A DNA stretch of 7,272 nt, taken from positions 1-7,272 of the forward strand of contig JAEDNB010000108.1 of assembly GCA_016302725.1 (NCBI GenBank). Direction: 5' to 3'. The notes under the pieces are model-generated. The model worked only from the letters and a program-made list of their open reading frames with translations, was not told where the DNA came from and made no database searches. Below are positions 1-6,062 of the stretch, one piece after another (position 1 is the stretch's first letter; every line of letters starts with the position of its first letter). This DNA comes from Lentisphaeria bacterium. GTDB lineage: Bacteria > Verrucomicrobiota > Lentisphaeria > Oligosphaerales > Oligosphaeraceae. A program made the translations under genes and the position numbers.

Positions 1-147
1 AAGAAGGCCTTCCGTTTCGCGACCTTCGCCGAGGCCGAGGAAGCCATCTTCGAGAAGCTCCGCAAGGGCGAGAAGCCTGTCTTCGGGCCTGATGCCGAGA
101 ATGACCTGCCCGAGGGTCTGAAACCCTCTCAGGTTTGGGGCGAGTAA
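1..147 (+). CDS. C-terminal end of an unrecognised protein (5' truncated by window)
   Basis: Frame 1 is open from the first base and gives 48 residues ending in PSQVWGE, then TAA at 145-147. The segment is charged, rich in Glu, Lys and Ala, and probably starts with an amphipathic helix (FAEAEEAIFEKLRKGEKP). I do not recognise the family from this fragment. That it is real coding sequence is supported by the strong GC bias at third codon positions, with AAG and GAG dominating, and by the intrinsic terminator that follows its stop by about 60 bases. Its codon choice (AAG, GAG, CGT, CCT, GGT) differs somewhat from the TCC/CTC/CCC-heavy genes downstream, as can happen in a highly expressed housekeeping gene; that is inference from 48 codons only. 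Confidence 0.75.
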   Translation, partial: KKAFRFATFAEAEEAIFEKLRKGEKPVFGPDAENDLPEGLKPSQVWGE

Positions 148-168
148 TCCACCTCTGGATGCCACAAG

Positions 169-203
169 GACATGCCTGGCCTCTTCGTGAGGACAGGCAT
201 GTC
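169..203 (+). other. Stem-loop just upstream of the terminator
   Basis: GACATGCCTG (169-178) pairs perfectly with CAGGCATGTC (194-203). Inside, CCTC (180-183) pairs with GAGG (189-192) around the loop TTCGT, leaving one G-A mismatch. No T-run follows directly, so it is more likely a 3'-end stabilising hairpin or the first half of a double terminator than a terminator by itself. Confidence 0.6.
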
Positions 204-209
204 TCCCTC

Positions 210-251
210 AAAAGGAAGGAATAGTCCGCTATTCCTTCCTTTTCTTTTTTT
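210..251 (+). terminator. Strong intrinsic terminator after the first gene
   Basis: A perfect 15-bp stem is formed by 210-224 (AAAAGGAAGGAATAG) and 229-243, closed by a TCCG tetraloop. A T-rich tract (TTTTCTTTTTTT, 240-251) overlaps and follows the 3' arm. It lies about 60 bases after the stop at 147 and separates that gene from the rest of the window. Confidence 0.9.
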
Positions 252-520
252 ATGGAAGGAGGGGGGGAAAAGAAACGGCTTAAGCGGCCTGGCGACTTCC
301 TTGTTGTGGTTCCCGTGGGAAACCGGGAGCAGGAGGCACGCCGTTTGCCGTGTGCCCCCTGCCCTTGCCGACCTCCCTCTCCCGGAGGGGATGGATTCCC
401 TTTTTTTGCCGGGCGGGGAACCCGGACGATTTCCCTCCGTCAAAGGGGAGCCGCCGTCCCAGGGGACGGCCAGGCGATTTTTCCCCAAGCCCCCCGCCTT
501 TCCCTTTTTCCTGAATTTCC
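252..520. other. Non-coding stretch between terminator and HEAT-like gene
   Basis: No convincing gene is seen: open frames here give Pro/Arg/Gly-rich shadow translations without a start context. Small structures are present. One is a 4-bp stem (GGGA 388-391, TCCC 397-400) followed at once by seven Ts. Another is a 7-bp stem (GCCGTCC 453-459, GGACGGC 464-470, loop CAGG) with five Ts at 478-482. Either could be a weak terminator or attenuator. I cannot identify a promoter with confidence. The last 40 bases before the ATG at 521 are pyrimidine-rich and lack a Shine-Dalgarno sequence. Confidence 0.5.
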
Positions 521-1351
521 ATGCACAAAGCCGCTTCCCTCCTAATTCTTGCCTTATTCCTTGTGGTAGGCGCCGTCTTCTTCGGCCTGCGACGGGGGGA
601 AAGCCGTCCCCCCGTCCCTGTCTCCCAAGGGGAGGGCGGGGAGACAGGGGCAGCGGCTCCCCCCCTTGCCCCCGTTTCCGGAATGGACACTTCCTCCCCT
701 GCTTCCCCAGGGGAGGAAGCCCCCTCCCCAGCCGTGGCGGGCGTGGTTGTCTCGGTGCGCGATTGGGCGGAAGAGGAGTCCCGGGACTCCGAAGTGCAGC
801 GCATGCAGGAAATCCTGGACACCAATGTAGACGTGGACATTTTAGCCCAGGCGGAGTTTCTGGTGGATTCCGCCTCGGAAGTCCGCAGGCACGCGGCCAT
901 CGCCCCCCTCCAGTGGGTGAACAATCCCGCCTCCCTGCGCCTTCTGGGACGCCTGGTGCAGGATCCCGAGCCGGAGATTGCCTCCGAGGCGCTGGACGCC
1001 ATCGGCGGCGTCCTGGACACCATCGCCACGCAGGTCAACACCGATGAAAACGGGGAACTGGAAACCGCCGAGGAACTGGACCTGGACGAGTTCTTCGACT
1101 CCGCCACGGAAACCCTCCTGGCCTGCCCGGACCAGGACTCCCTGGATGTCCTCCTCTTCAAGATTTCCACCCTGGACGTCTCCCTCTCCCTTCCCATCTA
1201 CCTGGAACTCCTGGAAAATGGCCTGGATTGGCAGAAGGAGAGCGCCCTGGAGTATATGGACAACGTGACCCACGGCGATGGCGTAACCAACCGCGAAGAG
1301 GCATATTTGTGGCTTCAGCAAGCCAATGGCACCCAGCGCGTGGATCCCTGA
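521..1351 (+). CDS. Membrane-anchored HEAT-repeat-like protein
   Basis: The product is 276 residues. Residues 1-27 are a short Lys start, a hydrophobic segment (about 6-23) and then LRRGES, fitting an uncleaved N-terminal membrane anchor. Residues 28-74 are a low-complexity Pro/Ser/Gly/Glu linker. From about 85 the chain is acidic and helical, with HEAT-like helix pairs at roughly 106-133 (SEVRRHAAIAPLQWV) and 136-166 (DPEPEIASEALDAIGGVLD), and weaker ones at 188-215 and 222-267. This fold usually serves as a protein-binding scaffold; no catalytic motif is visible. The likely location is the outer face of the inner membrane. The ATG was chosen because the anchor starts there, although no Shine-Dalgarno sequence precedes it. 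The gene ends in TGA, 31 bases before the lipoprotein gene, so the two probably share a transcript. The specific function is unknown. Confidence 0.8.
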   Translation: MHKAASLLILALFLVVGAVFFGLRRGESRPPVPVSQGEGGETGAAAPPLAPVSGMDTSSPASPGEEAPSPAVAGVVVSVRDWAEEESRDSEVQRMQEILDTNVDVDILAQAEFLVDSASEVRRHAAIAPLQWVNNPASLRLLGRLVQDPEPEIASEALDAIGGVLDTIATQVNTDENGELETAEELDLDEFFDSATETLLACPDQDSLDVLLFKISTLDVSLSLPIYLELLENGLDWQKESALEYMDNVTHGDGVTNREEAYLWLQQANGTQRVDP

Positions 1352-1382
1352 CCCCAACCTTCCCCCCCTCTCTCCCCCTCCC
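1352..1382 (+). promoter_or_regulatory. Pyrimidine tract in place of a ribosome binding site
   Basis: The whole 31-base gap between two genes is C/T apart from two adjacent A residues, and runs directly into the ATG at 1383. There is no purine-rich Shine-Dalgarno motif. Initiation may depend on ribosomal protein S1 or on coupling to the upstream gene; this is inference. Confidence 0.4.
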
Positions 1383-2555
1383 ATGAAACTCTCCCTCCTC
1401 TCCCTTTGCACCCTCCTCGCCCTCCTGCTCCTCCCCGTCAGCTGCTCCCCTGCCCCGGAGCAGGGACCCGAATCCCCCGGCGTCCAGGAAATGGACCATG
1501 CGACGGAAGCCCATGGCTCGCCGGAGGAAGGCGGGGACGGGAAGGCCGTCGAAGAAGATTCGGAGGATGAGCTTTCATCAGAGGGCATGGCCCAGTTGGC
1601 CGGCAACGCCGTCGCCCTCCGCCTCCTGGGGCAGGAGATCACCGTCAAGGAGGTTCTGGAATATTTCCGCATGAGCCAGTCGTCCAGGAAGCACCCCGTC
1701 GTGTCGGCGCAGAGGAACGGGGATGCCCTGTCCACAAGGGAGCAGAAGGCCCTTCAGAAACTCCTCCAGGGGGCGATTCAGAGAAAAGTCCTTCTCCAGG
1801 AGGCCCGCAAGGCAGGCATGGTCCCCACGGCGGAGGACCGGCATCGCCTCTCCCTGCTTTGGAGCGCCACCAATCCCGGCCAAACCCTGGACGACTACCT
1901 GGCACGCTTCCCCGAATCCCCGGAAAATCCCCTGCAAATCTCCCGGAAGGACGCCCTCCTTCTCCTGAAATACCTGGAGGCCAAACTGGCGGAGGTGGAG
2001 ATTCCCGAAAAGCTCTGGCAGGACACCCTCCAGCAACGCCGGAAACTCCAGGAAGTCTTCGACCAGGAGATGGCAAAGAAACTGGAGGAGTTCAAGGCCA
2101 TCGCGGAAATGGACGGCTTCCACACCGACGAGGGCTTCTGCCTGCTGGCAAGGAATTTCTCCGAGGGGACGGAATCGGCCCAGGGCGGGGTCTTCTCCAC
2201 CCCCATGACCCGGCAGGAGATTGAGGATTGCAACTGGGGACAGCCCTTCACCCTCAAGAAGGGGGAGAGCAGCGCCCTCATCGAAACCCCCACCTCCTAT
2301 CGCTATATCCGGGTGCTGGAGGAATACCCACCCCAGCAGGCCGGCGGGGAGGAAACCCTGAAGGTCGCCCAAATCCTCCTCTCCAAACGCCAACTGGAAG
2401 GAATCCCCACCGAGGAGCAACTCCAGCAGAGGCTCCGGAAGAGCCTCCAGGCACAGTGGACCCTGGCCCATATCGCCCCCACCCTCCGCTCCCAGGAGTT
2501 CGACTGCCCCCTCTTCCCCCTTATCCTGGAAAATTGGCTCCCCACGGCGCAATGA
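1383..2555 (+). CDS. Putative lipoprotein, SurA/PpiC-like (degenerate parvulin)
   Basis: The product is 390 residues. The start at 1383 puts MKLSLL and a Leu-rich stretch directly before LPVS-C21, a lipoprotein-type signal (Pro at -3 is unusual). An in-frame ATG at 1326 would overlap the previous gene and add a Pro-rich prefix, so it is rejected. Residues 22-68 form an acidic linker. Residues 75-240 resemble the helical SurA N-terminal domain: a short strand with GQEITVKEVLEYF, then long charged helices. Residues 250-316 resemble the later part of a parvulin prolyl isomerase: FCLLARNFSEG, a GG turn (AQGGVFS), LKKGESSALIETPTSYRYIRVLE. The strand that normally carries the catalytic His before that part is not evident. 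A similar strand (LKVAQILLSK, 327-335) occurs after it, with Gln where His is expected. A periplasmic chaperone or foldase role is likely; isomerase activity is doubtful. Confidence 0.72.
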   Translation: MKLSLLSLCTLLALLLLPVSCSPAPEQGPESPGVQEMDHATEAHGSPEEGGDGKAVEEDSEDELSSEGMAQLAGNAVALRLLGQEITVKEVLEYFRMSQSSRKHPVVSAQRNGDALSTREQKALQKLLQGAIQRKVLLQEARKAGMVPTAEDRHRLSLLWSATNPGQTLDDYLARFPESPENPLQISRKDALLLLKYLEAKLAEVEIPEKLWQDTLQQRRKLQEVFDQEMAKKLEEFKAIAEMDGFHTDEGFCLLARNFSEGTESAQGGVFSTPMTRQEIEDCNWGQPFTLKKGESSALIETPTSYRYIRVLEEYPPQQAGGEETLKVAQILLSKRQLEGIPTEEQLQQRLRKSLQAQWTLAHIAPTLRSQEFDCPLFPLILENWLPTAQ

Positions 2556-2604
2556 CCTCCCCAAAAGCCAGGCCCTCCCCAGGCCAAGGCCTCCAATTTC
2601 CATA

Positions 2605-2670
2605 GGGCGCAGGGGCATGCCCCCTCCACAGGGCTATATTATCCCCCATTGTTCCCTGCGCCCCCTGCGC
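2605..2670 (+). promoter_or_regulatory. Structured leader with alternative hairpins before the symporter
   Basis: The arm GGGCGCAGGG (2605-2614) is fully complementary to CCCTGCGCCC (2654-2663). The overlapping arm GCGCAGGGG (2607-2615) is fully complementary to CCCCTGCGC (2662-2670). The two 3' arms are a direct repeat of CCCTGCGC nine bases apart, so the 5' arm can take either partner. The 5' arm also overlaps a 12-base palindrome, GGGGCATGCCCC (2612-2623). A TATATT at 2635-2640 could be a -10 box, but no matching -35 is visible. It could be a terminator for the upstream gene, an attenuator or a regulatory leader. Confidence 0.4.
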
Positions 2671-2708
2671 TCCCCAAGGGGGTGACGCCCTTTCACCTTA
2701 TCACTCCC

Positions 2709-2714
2709 AAGGAG
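2709..2714 (+). promoter_or_regulatory. Shine-Dalgarno site of the symporter gene
   Basis: AAGGAG lies 7 bases before the ATG at 2722. It is the only convincing Shine-Dalgarno sequence in this window and fixes the symporter start. Confidence 0.8.
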
Positions 2715-2721
2715 AGTCTCC

Positions 2722-4929
2722 ATGCGCCCACCCATGATGTGGCTGGACTGGCTGATTGTCGCCCTGCCACTGGTTGCCGTCGTCGCCATCGGTTTCATTG
2801 CGGAACACTATGTGCGAAGCGTCTCCGATTTCCTGGCAGCCGGACGACGCGCCGGGCGCTACCTGCTGACCGTCTCCGAGGGCACCGCCGGCATGGGCCT
2901 CATCTCCGTGGTGGCCATGTTCGAGCAAAAATACAAGGCGGGATATGGATTGGATTTCTGGAGCGGACTGACCTCCCTCATCTACCTGGCCATGACCCTG
3001 ACCGGATTCGTCACCTACCGTTTCCGGGAGACCCGGGCCATGACCATGCCCGAATTCTTCCACAAACGCTACAGCCGGGGCTTCCGCATCCTGGCGGGCA
3101 TCCTGGCCTTCGTCTCCGGGGTCATCAACTACGCCCTCTTCCCCGCCGTGGGCGGCCGCTTCCTTGTCTACTATTGCGGCCTCCCCTTCACCCTCCACCT
3201 CTTCGGCCTGGAAATCTCCACCTACGGGCTGGTGATGGCCATCGCCCTGGCGGTGGCCTTGGCCATCGTGCTGGCAGGAGGGCAGTTGACCACCATGATC
3301 ACCGACTGCTGCCAGGGAATCTTCGCCTATTTCGGCTACGCCGTCATCACCATCACCCTCCTCTCCATCTTCTCCGCCCAGGACATGACCAGCGCCGTCC
3401 TGAGCCGCCCCGAGGGCGAAAGCTTCTTCAACCCCTTCAACATCGGACACCTCTCCGACTTCAACATCCTCTTCGTCATCATCTCCATCGTGGGGGCCGT
3501 CTACGGACGGAACGCCTGGCTGGGCTCCCAGGGCTACATGGCCTCCGCCAGCAGCCCCCACGAGCAGAAGATGGCGGGCGTGCTGGCCTCCTGGCGCGCC
3601 GGCTTCCTGAGCATCTCCCTCATGCTCCTGGTCATCGGGGCATACACCTACATGAACAGCAAGGCCTGGGAACCCCAGCAAAGGGAGGTGCGACAGGAAC
3701 TGGAGATGCGCGCGGGAGAGGATTTCCAACTGGCGGAGAAGGAGAAGGCCCTGGCCCTCTTCTCCCCGGACAGCGAGGAGTACGCCGCCGCCAACACCCA
3801 GTTGATCCAGGCCCGGAACACCGCACGCACCATCAGCACCCAGATGCTGGTGCCCGTGGCCCTGCGGCACATCCTCCCCATCGGCGTGACGGGCATCTTC
3901 TGCGCCCTGATGATTTTCCTGATGGTCTCCACGGACACCACCTACCTCCATAGCTGGGGCACCATCTTCATCCAGGATGTGCTCCTCCCCATCCGCAACA
4001 AGCCCATCTCCGCCCGGGCCCAGATGAACCTCCTCCGACTCGCCATCCTGGGCATCGCCATCTTCGCCTGGTTCTTCAGTTTCTATTTCCAGCAGGGGGA
4101 CTACATCATGCAGTTTTTCGCCCTCACCGGCACCATCTTCCTGGGAGGCGCCGGCTCCTGCATCATCGGCGGGCTCTACTGGAAGAAGGGAACCACCGCC
4201 GGGGCATACACCGCCATGGTGGTGGGATGCCTCTTCGCCCTCCTGGGCTTCTTCCTGAACCAGCAGTGGGCCACCCTGGTCTACCCCTGGCTGGCCCAGG
4301 CACATCCCGCCTTCCTGGAAAATTTCCGCCTCACCCTGGAGGCCCTGGGAAACGCCCTCCCCATCGTCCAATGGAACACCGACCCGGAACTCTTCGCCGG
4401 AAAGTTCCCCATCACAGGCCAGGAAATCTATTTCCTGGGAATCCTCTTCTCCGTGGCGGGATATGTGGTGGTCTCCCTGGCGACCTGCCGGCAGGACTAC
4501 AACCTGGATGAACTGCTCCACCGGGGCAAATACAACCTGGAACACAAGGTGGACCAGGAAACCCCCGCCCCCAAGAAGGGCTTCTCCTGGAGCATGCTGG
4601 CCGGCATCACCCCCGAATACTCCCGGGGTGACCGCATCCTGGCCTGGTCCGTCCTCCTCTACTCCCTCTACGGCTTCCTCATCTACCTGATCCAGATGCT
4701 CCTCAACGCCATCCCCGCCCTGCGATGGTCCGAAAAAACCTGGGTCAACTTCTTCCTCTACTACACCCTCCCTGTCTCCCTCCTCATCGGAATCGTCACC
4801 ACCGTCTGGTTCACCTGGGGGACCATCCGCGACCTGGGACGCCTCTTCCGCGCCCTGAAGGAAAACTACGAAAAGAACAGCGGAATCCCGGACGACAACC
4901 AGGACAATGGACAGCTCCTCACCAAGTAG
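2722..4929 (+). CDS. Sodium:solute symporter family (SSS/SSF) transporter
   Basis: The product is a 735-residue inner-membrane protein with about 13-15 hydrophobic segments. The first lies at about 8-28, followed by SVSDFLAAGRRAGRYLLT and then GTAGMGLISVVAMFEQKYKAGYG, the usual opening of the SSS family. SSS proteins use the LeuT fold to couple Na+ entry to uptake of sugars, amino acids, sialic acid and similar solutes. The STDTTYLHSW stretch (S403-W412) matches the helix that carries the Ser/Thr ligands of the Na2 site in characterised members such as PutP and vSGLT. Two features make it longer than most members. One is a charged insert at about 313-372 between membrane segments. The other is a C-terminal part after 590 with a soluble stretch and two more helices (about 638-662 and 674-700), ending in a charged tail. 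Substrate is not deducible. The start is fixed by AAGGAG. The TAG stop lies inside the next gene. Confidence 0.93.
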   Translation: MRPPMMWLDWLIVALPLVAVVAIGFIAEHYVRSVSDFLAAGRRAGRYLLTVSEGTAGMGLISVVAMFEQKYKAGYGLDFWSGLTSLIYLAMTLTGFVTYRFRETRAMTMPEFFHKRYSRGFRILAGILAFVSGVINYALFPAVGGRFLVYYCGLPFTLHLFGLEISTYGLVMAIALAVALAIVLAGGQLTTMITDCCQGIFAYFGYAVITITLLSIFSAQDMTSAVLSRPEGESFFNPFNIGHLSDFNILFVIISIVGAVYGRNAWLGSQGYMASASSPHEQKMAGVLASWRAGFLSISLMLLVIGAYTYMNSKAWEPQQREVRQELEMRAGEDFQLAEKEKALALFSPDSEEYAAANTQLIQARNTARTISTQMLVPVALRHILPIGVTGIFCALMIFLMVSTDTTYLHSWGTIFIQDVLLPIRNKPISARAQMNLLRLAILGIAIFAWFFSFYFQQGDYIMQFFALTGTIFLGGAGSCIIGGLYWKKGTTAGAYTAMVVGCLFALLGFFLNQQWATLVYPWLAQAHPAFLENFRLTLEALGNALPIVQWNTDPELFAGKFPITGQEIYFLGILFSVAGYVVVSLATCRQDYNLDELLHRGKYNLEHKVDQETPAPKKGFSWSMLAGITPEYSRGDRILAWSVLLYSLYGFLIYLIQMLLNAIPALRWSEKTWVNFFLYYTLPVSLLIGIVTTVWFTWGTIRDLGRLFRALKENYEKNSGIPDDNQDNGQLLTK

Positions 4930-5455
4930 CGACGCCTCCGCCTCGGCCCGCCAGGAAAGGAAGGGGGAAAACAAAATCCCGGACGACTCCTTCCCAGTGC
5001 GTCCTGCCGTGTGGGAGGACATCCCCGCCATCCTGGCCCTGCTGGAGGAGTTTGTCCAGCAGCAGTTGGTGCTGCCCCGGACCCGGGAGGAGATGGAGGG
5101 GAACTACCGGAATTTTATGGTCGCCTGCCATCCTGGCACGGGGGCTTTGGTAGGGGCGGGGGCCCTGCGCCCCCACGGGGACGGGCTTTACGAGGTGCGT
5201 TCCCTGGCGGTGACCACCTCCTTCCATGGGCAGGGCATCGGCTCCCAGGTGGTGAAGGCCCTGCTCCGGCGGGCCAGGGAGATGACACCGCCGGCAAAAT
5301 GCGTCTTCACCCTCACCAAGAGGCCGGAATTCTTCCGGAACCTGGGCTTCCGCCTCGCCCCCAAGGAGGATTTCCCCGCCAAAATCTGGACGGACTGCCG
5401 ACTCTGCCCCAAATATCACTGCTGCGACGAAACGGCCCTGCGACGGGAACCCTGA
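4907..5455 (+). CDS. argA: GNAT acetyltransferase, short N-acetylglutamate synthase (ArgA-like) type
   Basis: The product is 182 residues. The GNAT fold starts near residue 31 (VRPAVWEDIPAILALLEEF). It continues with LVLPRTREEMEGNYRNFMVA, the acetyl-CoA loop VTTSFHGQGIGSQVV (102-116; G108, G110 and G112, with His107 in the usual Gln/Arg position) and VFTLTKRPEFFRNLGF (133-148). This order and wording match the GNAT part of ArgA and the short stand-alone synthases, which make N-acetylglutamate from acetyl-CoA and glutamate, the first step of arginine synthesis. The C-terminus carries WTDCRLCPKYHCCDE (161-175), a Cys-rich tail. The ATG overlaps the symporter by 23 bases, suggesting translational coupling. 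Residues 1-30 are low-complexity, so the GTG at 4997 is a possible alternative start, but neither has a well-placed Shine-Dalgarno site. Another amino-acid acceptor is possible; the gene symbol is tentative. Confidence 0.82.
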   Translation: MDSSSPSSDASASARQERKGENKIPDDSFPVRPAVWEDIPAILALLEEFVQQQLVLPRTREEMEGNYRNFMVACHPGTGALVGAGALRPHGDGLYEVRSLAVTTSFHGQGIGSQVVKALLRRAREMTPPAKCVFTLTKRPEFFRNLGFRLAPKEDFPAKIWTDCRLCPKYHCCDETALRREP

Positions 5456-5483
5456 CGCCCCATACGCTGCCACGGCAACACAG

Positions 5484-5545
5484 AAACACGGAGGAAAAAC
5501 ACGGAGGGCATGGAAGCGCCTCCGGCGACAGGTCGGGCACGGAGG
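5484..5545. repeat. Short interspersed CACGGAGG repeats
   Basis: AAACACGGAGG occurs at 5484-5494 and again at 5497-5507, a 13-base period. The CACGGAGG core recurs at 5538-5545. Simple repeats of this style, with ACACGGAGG or ACACAGAGG units, are scattered between genes in many bacterial genomes. They produce spurious peptides of the NTEEKHGGHG kind. Confidence 0.6.
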
Positions 5546-5576
5546 GGGCGGTTCATGCTCCCGCATGCCCCGCCCC
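5545..5576. other. Hairpin downstream of the acetyltransferase
   Basis: GGGGCGG (5545-5551) pairs with CCGCCCC (5570-5576). After a 2x2 internal loop, CATGC (5554-5558) pairs with GCATG (5563-5567) around a TCCC tetraloop. The stem is strong, but CTGTTGATTGG follows rather than a T-run, so a classical intrinsic terminator is not supported. It may stabilise the 3' end of the symporter-acetyltransferase message. Confidence 0.5.
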
Positions 5577-5728
5577 TGTTGATTGGGGGAAAGCAGCCTC
5601 TGGATATCCAAGCATCCCTTGACCACATGGACAAAAAGAGGGAAACTCGCGCCCTTTCCGGGGAAAAAGTGTAAGGAATGCCCTTGGCGCCCGCAGTAGG
5701 GGAGGAAATGACGCTTTCCCCCTGTAGT

Positions 5729-5755
5729 CCTGCGGAAGAGGCACTCGTCCGCAGG
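5729..5755 (+). other. Hairpin in the leader of the interrupted gene
   Basis: CCTGCGGA (5729-5736) pairs perfectly with TCCGCAGG (5748-5755). The inner bases GAG and CTC can extend the stem past one A-G mismatch, leaving a GCA loop. It ends 34 bases before the ATG at 5790 and could be a 5'-leader structure. Confidence 0.45.
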
Positions 5756-5789
5756 CGGCCCTCCCCCTGCCCCTCTGTCACCCTTCCCC

Positions 5790-5972
5790 ATGGACGCCCT
5801 TCTTTTCCGCCGCCTTTCCGTCCTGTGCCTTCTTCTCTCCCTTTTCCTTGCGGGAGGCGCCCATGGGCAGTCCTCCCGGGCTTCCCGGGGGAGCGAACGG
5901 GAGAAGTTCGCCGCCATGCGGATGGAGCGCTTCCAAAAGGAGGTGGAGGCGGACGTCCTTCCTGTGCACTAG
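5790..5972 (+). CDS. N-terminal fragment with signal peptide, ending at the amber codon
   Basis: This is the 60-residue product if the TAG acts as a stop: a signal peptide plus about 34 charged residues (GSEREKFAAMRMERFQKEVEADVLPVH). It is unlikely to have a function by itself and is best read as the front of the gene spanning to 7211. No Shine-Dalgarno site precedes the ATG; the leader is a pyrimidine tract. Confidence 0.4.
   Translation: MDALLFRRLSVLCLLLSLFLAGGAHGQSSRASRGSEREKFAAMRMERFQKEVEADVLPVH
5970..5972 (+). other. In-frame amber (TAG) codon
   Basis: The context is GTG CAC TAG GGT CAG. One base change from CAG (Gln), TGG (Trp), AAG (Lys), GAG (Glu), TCG (Ser), TTG (Leu) or TAC/TAT (Tyr) would produce it. 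TAG also ends the symporter gene (4927-4929), so it is used as a true stop in this genome. Confidence 0.85.
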
Positions 5973-6062
5973 GGTCAGGAAGAGTGCGATTCGTTCCTCG
6001 TCGAATTCCGGAAGAAGCTTTCCCTGACCCGGGAGGCCGCCTTCGCCCGCTTCCACCAGGAA

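Larger units (their letters stand above)
5456..5789. other. Non-coding stretch between acetyltransferase and amber-interrupted gene
   Basis: No supported gene is seen here. It holds the CACGGAGG repeats, a hairpin at 5545-5576 and another at 5729-5755, all listed separately. The last 29 bases before the ATG at 5790 are almost pure pyrimidine. No tRNA-like fold or clear promoter was found by eye. Confidence 0.5.

Noticed and set aside
453..482. Hairpin plus T-run as a terminator just before the HEAT-like gene
   Set aside because: The 7-bp stem is separated from the T-run by seven bases and there is no upstream gene for it to end, so it is kept only as a note on the non-coding stretch.
172..1047. 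Plus-strand frame of 291 residues running through the terminator and into the HEAT-like gene
   Set aside because: It starts inside the terminator hairpins and is Arg/Gly/Pro-rich; no start context or domain supports it.
280..1197. Minus-strand frame of 305 residues across the non-coding region and HEAT-like gene
   Set aside because: Arg/Ser-rich shadow translation with no recognisable domain; the sense frame gives an anchor plus HEAT-like helices.
1326..1382. Upstream in-frame ATG for the lipoprotein gene
   Set aside because: It would overlap the previous gene and put 19 Pro-rich residues before the signal peptide; the ATG at 1383 gives a normal lipoprotein signal.
2649..3953. Plus-strand frame of 434 residues overlapping the start of the symporter
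   Set aside because: Shifted-frame shadow, dominated by Arg, His, Pro and Gly; the symporter frame has the Shine-Dalgarno site and membrane segments.
2701..5031. A 776-residue open frame on the minus strand covering the whole symporter
   Set aside because: It is made of Gly/Glu/Asp/Val/Gln-rich low-complexity sequence mirroring the sense codons. In this GC-rich, TTA/CTA/TCA-poor gene the antisense frame stays open by codon bias. The sense product is an unmistakable symporter.
5970..5972. Genome-wide reassignment of TAG to an amino acid
   Set aside because: The symporter ends at TAG (4927-4929), and reading through would give an Arg/Pro/Gly-rich shadow frame over the acetyltransferase. Local recoding remains possible, but not a general code change.
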